Shown here one piece after another: positions 41,163 through 45,619 of a DNA stretch of 45,619 nt. The notes below the pieces were generated by a model that was given only the letters and a program-made list of their open reading frames with translations, was not told the DNA's origin and ran no database searches. The position numbers and the translations under genes are program-made. The stretch comes from Treponema sp. GTDB lineage: Bacteria; Spirochaetota; Spirochaetia; Treponematales; Breznakiellaceae. Every line of letters starts with the position of its first letter. The first letter of the stretch is position 1. Where the stretch lies: the NCBI GenBank assembly GCA_031284385.1, contig JAISZZ010000070.1:1-45619 (forward strand). Reading direction: 5' to 3'.

Positions 41163-41408
41163 TTACAAAAATAACAGCATCATTATACTGGCCGCTATGA
41201 TGGCTATAAAAACCATCGCCTTCGCTCTTGTGTCTACCAGTGAAGTAAAAATACCGAAGCGTGATTTTTTGACCTCTTCATACAATGCCCGCACACGCGG
41301 GCTCGCTTTTTTTAGGCGTTCTTCACGGGAATAATAAAATACCACGCCGTTTCCGTTACGTTTTTCGCTGTCCGTGAGCCGCGAATCAGATGGCTCTGTT
41401 TTTTTCAC
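41163..41408 (-). CDS. Small tail-anchored membrane protein, 81 aa
   Basis: The start is a GTG at 41408, four bases after the rhomboid stop, with GGGAAG about ten bases upstream. The product has a charged soluble N-terminal part (KKTEPSDSRLTDSEKRNGNG, EERLKKASPRVRALYEEVKK) and one C-terminal membrane segment (AMVFIAIIAASIMMLLFL). I do not recognise the family. Tight spacing to the rhomboid gene suggests cotranslation and perhaps a shared role; tail-anchored proteins are possible rhomboid substrates, but that is speculation. Confidence 0.6.
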   Translation of the reverse strand: MKKTEPSDSRLTDSEKRNGNGVVFYYSREERLKKASPRVRALYEEVKKSRFGIFTSLVDTRAKAMVFIAIIAASIMMLLFL

Positions 41409-41412
41409 GCGA

Positions 41413-42039
41413 TTAACGCTTCCCTATCATCATACGCAGCGGGTTTGCCCGAAAACGGATAAGAAAATAGAGACAGCCAAAGCCGAAACCGGCAAGGTGG
41501 GTAAGGTGCGCAACTCCGTTTTTAACTCCAAAAACTGTAGAAAACAGCTCTATCGCCGTAAATCCAAGCATCATGACTGGTGCGCGCAACGGCAGAATAC
41601 CCCATATATACAGTATCGAATCGGGGAAAAAGGCAGCGTACGCGAGCTGTACGGCAAATATTGCGCCCGAAGCGCCTAACAGCGGCACCCGCGCCGCGCC
41701 GGTGAATAAAAAAACTACAAACGAAAATATGCCCGCCAACACGCCTGTTACAAGATAGTAAACAAGGAATTCCTTGCTGCCCATGTAACGTTCTGCCCGC
41801 GCTCCGAACACAAACAGCGCAATCATATTAAAAAGTATGTGGTTAAAACTGGCGTGCGCGAACATATATGTAAAAAACTGCCAAAACCAGCCGTGCGATG
41901 CCAAAACGGGTGTCATAGCGAATATATAGGTAAGATTAGGAGTGAGGTTTTGCAGAGCGAAAATTAAAGCATTTATGATTATCAGCATAAGCGTTGCGTT
42001 AAAATAAGTGTACGCAAAAGGTTTTCGTATCAGTTTCAT
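41413..42039 (-). CDS. Rhomboid-family intramembrane serine protease
   Basis: Rhomboids cut membrane segments within the bilayer. The 208-aa protein has six membrane helices, the family motif WQFFTYMFAHASFNHILFNM, the catalytic serine Ser124 in GASGAIFA and the catalytic histidine His181 in THLAGFGFG, so it should be active. It has no extra cytoplasmic domain. A TATACT seven bases before the ATG could act as a -10 element and would give a leaderless transcript; a 14-G tract lies 67-80 bases upstream. It is followed by the small membrane-protein gene. Confidence 0.92.
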   Translation of the reverse strand: MKLIRKPFAYTYFNATLMLIIINALIFALQNLTPNLTYIFAMTPVLASHGWFWQFFTYMFAHASFNHILFNMIALFVFGARAERYMGSKEFLVYYLVTGVLAGIFSFVVFLFTGAARVPLLGASGAIFAVQLAYAAFFPDSILYIWGILPLRAPVMMLGFTAIELFSTVFGVKNGVAHLTHLAGFGFGCLYFLIRFRANPLRMMIGKR

Positions 42040-42105
42040 GCTCTTAAGTATACGCGTTACCGGTTTAATGTTCTAGCGTCCTGCGCGAAACCGCGGCGTG
42101 GTTTA

Positions 42106-42119
42106 CCCCCCCCCCCCCC
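42106..42119 (-). repeat. Poly-G tract (14 G on the minus strand) upstream of the rhomboid gene
   Basis: A run of 14 C on the plus strand lies in the 113-bp gap between the apbE stop and the rhomboid start. In the direction of transcription it sits 67-80 bases before the ATG, in a position comparable to promoter-linked poly-G tracts of T. pallidum tpr genes. Confidence 0.9.
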
Positions 42120-42152
42120 TACCCAACCAAAACAGGCGGGGCGCGGTTTACG

Positions 42153-43223
42153 TCAACGGGAAGTATTTGTCCCGTCTGGCTTCGGGTTAAACCGTCCACG
42201 TATTGCCTGTGTTACGCGGATTTCGCCGTTTTTTAGAACGAAAATAGCGTCGAGTCCGGCAAATTGAGATAGGTATGATGAGCCGCCGGCATAGCCCAGC
42301 GCGAACAGCGTAGTGGAAAGAGCGTCCGCGTCCATAGATGCGGTGTTGTATGCTTCGCCTTCGGACAGCAAACTTTGTATGACAGTAACGGAAAGAACAT
42401 CGGTTTCTATGGGGCCGCCGGTTCTTGTTGAAAGTATGTGATGGTAACGCCTGCCGCCCTCATCGAAAAAACGCTCGTAATCGCCGGACGTTACCAAAAC
42501 ACTGTTCTCGACATCGATTGATCCCACAAATTCACCGCGTTCTTTACGTGGGTGCTGTATACCGATTTTCCACGGGCGCGTTTTTCCAAACAGACCCTTA
42601 GAGGATTTTTCGCCGTAAACTACGATATTTCCGCCAAAATCGATTAAAGCGCCGGATATACCTTCACTTTTAAGGATGGAAAGAGTCTCATCCGCCGCGT
42701 AACCTTTCACAATGCCGCCTAAATCCAGCATCATTCCCTTTTTTTTCAAAAATACTGAGCTATTTTCGGCATCAACAACAATATCGCGCCAATTTACCAG
42801 CGACAATGCCTCCTCAATCTCTTCCTGCGATGGAATGTGCGGGTTTTCTGTGCCTATTCCCCACAATTTAACTAGCGTGCCTACCGAAGGATCGAATATT
42901 CCGTCTGAAAGTTCAGCAAAAAACAACGCCCGTTCCAATACTTTTATGACTTCGTTTTGGACGCTTACAGGTTCTATCCCCGCTTTCAAGTTTATGAGAT
43001 CTACAACCGTGCCGGCTTTATTCAGACTAAAGGTGTTTTCTATCGCGTGTAAACGGGAAAAAACTCTGCGGTACACTTCATTTTTGCCATCTTGCTGGAT
43101 TTTCAGCGTACAAATCGTACCAAAAACAAATTCTGATTTTCCTTGCGGCGCTTTTTTGAGGCAGGAAGAAAAGAGAACGGCCGTAATTAAAATAATTGCG
43201 GCCAACTTAAAATGTTGATTCAT
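42153..43223 (-). CDS. apbE: FAD:protein FMN transferase, lipoprotein form
   Basis: ApbE attaches FMN covalently to threonines of flavoproteins such as RnfG and NqrC; the T. pallidum homologue is also reported to hydrolyse FAD. The 356-aa protein (ATG at 43223) has a lipoprotein signal ending LFSSC with Cys21, so it is anchored in the periplasm. Family motifs are FGTICTLKI, ENTFSLNKAG, DGIFDPSVGTLVKLWGIG, LDLGGIVKGYAAD, ALIDFGGNIVVYG and the metal-binding YNTASMDADALSTTLFALG. All regions are present. It follows the rnc cluster across a gap filled by repeat R1. Confidence 0.92.
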   Translation of the reverse strand: MNQHFKLAAIILITAVLFSSCLKKAPQGKSEFVFGTICTLKIQQDGKNEVYRRVFSRLHAIENTFSLNKAGTVVDLINLKAGIEPVSVQNEVIKVLERALFFAELSDGIFDPSVGTLVKLWGIGTENPHIPSQEEIEEALSLVNWRDIVVDAENSSVFLKKKGMMLDLGGIVKGYAADETLSILKSEGISGALIDFGGNIVVYGEKSSKGLFGKTRPWKIGIQHPRKERGEFVGSIDVENSVLVTSGDYERFFDEGGRRYHHILSTRTGGPIETDVLSVTVIQSLLSEGEAYNTASMDADALSTTLFALGYAGGSSYLSQFAGLDAIFVLKNGEIRVTQAIRGRFNPKPDGTNTSR

Positions 43224-43271
43224 TAGCATATAAACAGCCTAATATGTTTTTTATAATTGGTAAATGAGTAT

Positions 43272-43374
43272 TTGGACTTGTTCAAGAACCTTATGGGTTC
43301 TTGAACAAGTCGCAGCAAATGCGTTTTGCCGTTTTAAAGCGGAAGTTGTTCAAAAACTGAAGTTTTTGAACAAC
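43272..43374. repeat. Dispersed hairpin repeat R1, complete copy f
   Basis: This is the best-preserved copy. Hairpin 1 (about 43275-43311) pairs GACTTGTTCAAGAACC with GGGTTCTTGAACAAGTC around TTAT. A linker contains CGCAGCAAATGCG and TTTTGCCGTTTTAAAGCGG. Hairpin 2 (43345-43374) pairs GTTGTTCAAAAACT with AGTTTTTGAACAAC around GA. It fills the gap between rnc and apbE. No coding capacity is seen. Confidence 0.85.
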
Positions 43375-43400
43375 TCAATTATACCCTGCTTGGACAATGT

Positions 43401-44123
43401 TTACAGATTCAAAAGAGCTATGCGCGCGGCTTCCTGTTCGGCATTTTTTTTACTTTTTCCCATGCCTGGTCCAAAAGTTTTGCCGCCGCAGGTTACCTCA
43501 ATCCAAAAGTGACGCGCGTGTTCCGGTCCGGAGAATTTAGAAAGTTTGTAACTTGGGAACATTTTGAATTTACGCTGACACACTTCCTGCAAATGAGACT
43601 TGTAATCTTCCTTGCCCCTGTTTTCCCTAACTTTAGCGATTTCAGGCTTTATACAATCGCACGTAAAATCAAATGCCGCCTTAAATCCGGAATCGAGATA
43701 GAGCGCACCAAACAAAGCTTCGAGAGCATCGGCAAGCAGAGCGCGTTTATCTCTGCCGCCTGAAAGCTCTTCGCCATGCCCCAGCACCATCATCGTATCT
43801 ATCTGCAATTCACGCGCAATACCGGACAGGGTTTCTTCAGAAACAACTATGGATTTTATTTTGGCTAGTTCACCTTCACTGCTGTCGCTTAAAATTTCGT
43901 ACAGTAAACTGGCCGTTACGGCACCTAAAATCGCGTCCCCTAAAAATTCTAAACGCTCGTTACTGGCGTTTACTTTTGCTCGCGCCTCGTTTGAAAAAGA
44001 ACGGTGAATAAAAGCAAGATTCAAAAGCTCAAGGCTCTTAAATTTTATTCCAACGCTATGCTGGAATTTGTTAAGTTCCTTCCGTCTCTCAGTGTTTATC
44101 TCAGGAAGACAGGCAACCGCCAT
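43401..44123 (-). CDS. rnc: Ribonuclease III
   Basis: RNase III cuts double-stranded RNA in rRNA and mRNA maturation. I set the start at the internal ATG at 44123, four bases after the acpP stop, because the longer frame overlaps acpP. The 240-aa protein has the signature ERLEFLGDAILG (acidic catalytic residues), the second acidic site in DALEALFGALYLDSG, and a C-terminal double-stranded-RNA-binding domain (YKSHLQEVCQRKF, then GPGMGKSKKNAEQEAARIAL). The acpP-rnc order is common in bacteria. Confidence 0.93.
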   Translation of the reverse strand: MAVACLPEINTERRKELNKFQHSVGIKFKSLELLNLAFIHRSFSNEARAKVNASNERLEFLGDAILGAVTASLLYEILSDSSEGELAKIKSIVVSEETLSGIARELQIDTMMVLGHGEELSGGRDKRALLADALEALFGALYLDSGFKAAFDFTCDCIKPEIAKVRENRGKEDYKSHLQEVCQRKFKMFPSYKLSKFSGPEHARHFWIEVTCGGKTFGPGMGKSKKNAEQEAARIALLNL

Positions 44124-44127
44124 CCGC

Positions 44128-44364
44128 TCACTTTTGTTCTGATTTAATAAACTCGTAGGCATCCCTTACAGTTTCAAATTCGTTTGCCTTTTCGTCAGGA
44201 ATTTTTATATTTAACTCTTCCTCAATGGCATAAACCAACTCGTATGTATCTAAACTGTCGGCGCCAAGATCATGCCTGAATGACGCGTCAAGCGTAATTT
44301 TTGACTCATCTATATTCAGTTTGTCCGCAATAATTTTTTTTATTTTTTCGTATAAGTCTTCCAT
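44128..44364 (-). CDS. acpP: Acyl carrier protein
   Basis: AcpP carries growing fatty-acyl chains on phosphopantetheine. The 78-aa acidic protein has the attachment serine Ser37 in LGADSLDTYELVYAIEEEL. Length and composition are standard. It lies 28 bases after rpmF and four bases before rnc, and shares their promoter. CoaD, encoded at 16928, belongs to the pathway that makes its prosthetic group. Confidence 0.95.
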   Translation of the reverse strand: MEDLYEKIKKIIADKLNIDESKITLDASFRHDLGADSLDTYELVYAIEEELNIKIPDEKANEFETVRDAYEFIKSEQK

Positions 44365-44392
44365 AATTTGAACTCCTTGATGTTTAAGCCTA

Positions 44393-44575
44393 TTAACCTT
44401 TAGGCTCGATTATTTGTTTACCGCGGTAAAAACCGCATTTTGGGCAAACCCTGTGCAATAAAATTTTATTGCCACAACTGCCACATTCCACAGTGCGAGG
44501 CGCGTCGAGCCGCATATTGATAGTCTGCCGCCTGCTCGTCCTTGCCTTCGATGTTTTCGCTCTTGGTACCGCCAT
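44393..44575 (-). CDS. rpmF: Ribosomal protein bL32
   Basis: bL32 is a small protein of the large ribosomal subunit. The 60-aa product begins MAVPRAKTSKARTSRRQTIN and has four cysteines in CGSCGN and CPKCG, which form a zinc ribbon; this is the zinc-binding form. GAGG precedes the ATG. It is the first gene of rpmF-acpP-rnc, with a near-consensus promoter just upstream. Confidence 0.95.
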   Translation of the reverse strand: MAVPRAKTSKARTSRRQTINMRLDAPRTVECGSCGNKILLHRVCPKCGFYRGKQIIEPKG

Positions 44576-44601
44576 GATAACCTCTCAATTTAATCTAATC
44601 T

Positions 44602-44630
44602 ATTCTAACAAAAGCATCGCTTTTTGTCAA
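44602..44630 (-). promoter_or_regulatory. Sigma-70 promoter of rpmF-acpP-rnc
   Basis: On the minus strand TTGACA (44625-44630) and TAGAAT (44602-44607) are separated by exactly 17 bp, a near-consensus promoter. It starts three bases after the tRNA-His 3' region. The spacer contains AAAAGC and GCTTTT around GAT, which may also form a hairpin at the end of the tRNA transcript. Confidence 0.8.
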
Positions 44631-44634
44631 TCTG

Positions 44635-44707
44635 GGTGGATGACGGGTTTCGAACCCGCGACAACGAGATCCACAATCTCGGACTCTACCACTGAGCTAC
44701 ATCCACC
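44635..44707 (-). tRNA. tRNA-His (GUG anticodon)
   Basis: All four arms fold. The acceptor stem pairs GTGGATG with CATCCAC, and the extra 5' G at 44707 faces C73, the identity pair of histidine tRNA. The anticodon stem CGAGA/TCTCG holds the loop TTGTGGA with anticodon GTG, and the T arm has GCGGG and TTCGAAA. A full CCA end is not encoded (the bases after C73 are C, A, G). Confidence 0.95.
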
Positions 44708-44718
44708 AAGTAATCCAA

Positions 44719-44747
44719 AGTATTCATAGAAATACGCTTTTGGTCAA
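44719..44747 (-). promoter_or_regulatory. Putative promoter of tRNA-His
   Basis: On the minus strand TTGACC (44742-44747) and AATACT (44719-44724) are spaced by 17 bp, placing the start point a few bases before the mature tRNA 5' end. Confidence 0.5.
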
Positions 44748-44755
44748 TACTGCAC

Positions 44756-44996
44756 ATTGTCTAATAATTAATCTAGCCGAAAATGTACCACCAGGGCCCA
44801 ACCATCCTCCTGACGAGCGTCCGTGAATTAACGCTAACTCACTTCGCGTTAATTCGCGTAATTCGCGGACCCATTCCGGAGTGGCGGCGGATTGGGGGGT
44901 AGCGGAATAACCGCTTACGCGGGTATGGAGCGCAGGGGGGACGGACAAAAAAGCGGCTATATGCCGGTGAGGGTCTGGAAATCGTCCCCCCTTCAC
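44756..44996 (+). repeat. Dispersed repeat R2, longest well-preserved copy C (about 240 bp)
   Basis: This copy starts ATTGTCTAATAATTAATCTA. It has the inverted repeat GTCCGTGAATTAACGC with GCGTTAATTCGCG and TAATTCGCGGAC, then GGGGGGTAGCGGAATAACCG, GGTATGGAGCGCAGGGGGGA and CTGGAAATCGTCCCCCC. The right half can be read as MERRGDGQKSGYMPVRVWKS followed by SP. It lies in the 511-bp region between tRNA-His and the P19-family gene. Confidence 0.78.
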
Positions 44997-45084
44997 ATAG
45001 TCTACAGATTGCATTGCTTTCTCGATGAATACGGATTTTTCACACTTAAACTCATGGTCTGCGTAACCAATGCTTCATTAGGGC

Positions 45085-45113
45085 TTGACAAAAAAGTTAG
45101 CAGAGGCTACCTT
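45085..45113 (+). promoter_or_regulatory. Possible promoter of the P19-family gene
   Basis: TTGACA at 45085-45090 is a consensus -35 element; TACCTT at 45108-45113, 17 bp downstream, is a weak -10. The leader would be about 100 bases. I could not identify a Fur- or DtxR-type operator with confidence. Confidence 0.4.
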
Positions 45114-45218
45114 GAATTATGTTCTAGCGGGCTAACTCTTGATAGAGAGGGCGGCGCTGGAAAAGGCAGTAACCCGTGACCTTTTGGAGGCGGGGAAATT
45201 TTTATAAGGAGTGGTACA

Positions 45219-45619
45219 ATGAAAATCAGAAATTTGATGGTACTTCTTTTGATTGCGGTGTGCTCGTCCGTAGCGTTTGCTAAAGGCGGGCAGCAGGGCG
45301 GAACGAGGCCGGAGAGCCTGGTAAACCCCGGTACGGAGGCTGGTTTTGAGGAATTCTCGCTGGGGGATGACTTTGAACTGGGGCCTCTCAATGTGGCGGG
45401 CGTCTATTTTCAGCCTGTGGATATGCTTCCGGCGGGGGCGGGACTTCCCGCGTCCCAGTCGGATATGCACATGGAGGCGGATATTTCCGCGCTGGAAAAT
45501 GACCTGGGCTTCGGCGTTGGGGATTTTGTACCGAATTTGACGGTTAAGTACGAAATAACCAAATCGACGGGTGAAAAGGTTGAAGGTACGTTTATGCCGA
45601 TGAACGCGAGCGACGGCCC
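45219..45619 (+). CDS. P19/Tp34-family periplasmic iron-binding protein (cut by window end)
   Basis: P19-family proteins bind iron (and copper) in the periplasm and support uptake; T. pallidum Tp34 belongs here. The ATG at 45219 follows AAGGAG. The first 133 residues are visible. After a signal peptide (KIRNLMVLLLIAVCSSVAFA) the mature protein matches Campylobacter P19 as I recall it: NVAGVYFQPVDMLPAG, SQSDMHMEADISALEN, VPNLTVKYEI and GTFMPMNASDGP. Expected metal ligands in the DMHMEAD segment are present. There is no lipobox cysteine at the cleavage site. The frame remains open at the window edge. Such genes are often followed by FTR1-type permease genes, which cannot be checked here. Confidence 0.9.
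   Translation, partial: MKIRNLMVLLLIAVCSSVAFAKGGQQGGTRPESLVNPGTEAGFEEFSLGDDFELGPLNVAGVYFQPVDMLPAGAGLPASQSDMHMEADISALENDLGFGVGDFVPNLTVKYEITKSTGEKVEGTFMPMNASDG

Overview
The window looks like a chromosomal segment of a Treponema-like spirochaete, perhaps a host- or termite-gut-associated relative. The evidence is the tamB-bamA-skp cluster (the same order as in Treponema pallidum), a P19/Tp34-type iron-binding protein at the right edge, an ApbE lipoprotein, abundant lipoproteins, long G homopolymers of the kind used for phase variation in T. pallidum, and an NtrY/NtrX pair. No transposase, phage gene or CRISPR array is visible. The gene content is mostly housekeeping, interrupted by two families of short dispersed repeats.

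Layout. Positions 1-600: a tiny signal-peptide ORF interrupted by a 14-G tract, then repeat family R2. Positions 655-3452 (minus): pncB-argA with a 4-nt overlap. Positions 3821-5704 (plus): trpD-trpC, whose junction is a 13-G tract. Positions 5733-10886 (minus): xseB, then a transcription unit ntrY-like kinase, ntrX-like regulator, lexA, holA. Positions 11231-15503 (plus): a 700-aa protein with an XPB-type helicase-associated domain but no helicase, a NYN-LOTUS RNase-like protein, a HigA-fold DNA-binding protein with a histone-H1-like tail, and an AMMECR1 protein. Positions 15605-22155 (minus): serA, coaD, a TPR lipoprotein, a UPRTase-like protein and clpC. Positions 22512-30369 (minus): skp, bamA, tamB (outer-membrane biogenesis). 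Positions 30795-34644 (minus): a divergent Aat-like aminoacyl-tRNA-protein transferase, an unknown 675-aa protein and a DUF2804-like protein. Positions 34806-38045 (minus): 14 WD40 repeats fused to a caspase fold that has lost both catalytic residues. Positions 38142-40840: a secreted protein of unknown function and a repetitive lipoprotein, converging on a shared terminator. Positions 41163-43223 (minus): a small membrane protein, a rhomboid protease and apbE, with a 14-G tract upstream of the rhomboid gene. Positions 43401-44707 (minus): rnc, acpP, rpmF and tRNA-His. From 45219 (plus): a P19-family gene cut by the window end.

The points most worth following are: three 13-14-nt G tracts, each placed where a length change could alter a reading frame, a ribosome-binding site or a promoter; the WD40-pseudocaspase; the HTH protein with the H1-like tail; the native GAFTDA motif in the sigma-54 activator; and repeat family R2, whose copies share a conserved short peptide frame. 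Everything here comes from reading the sequence; no database search was run.
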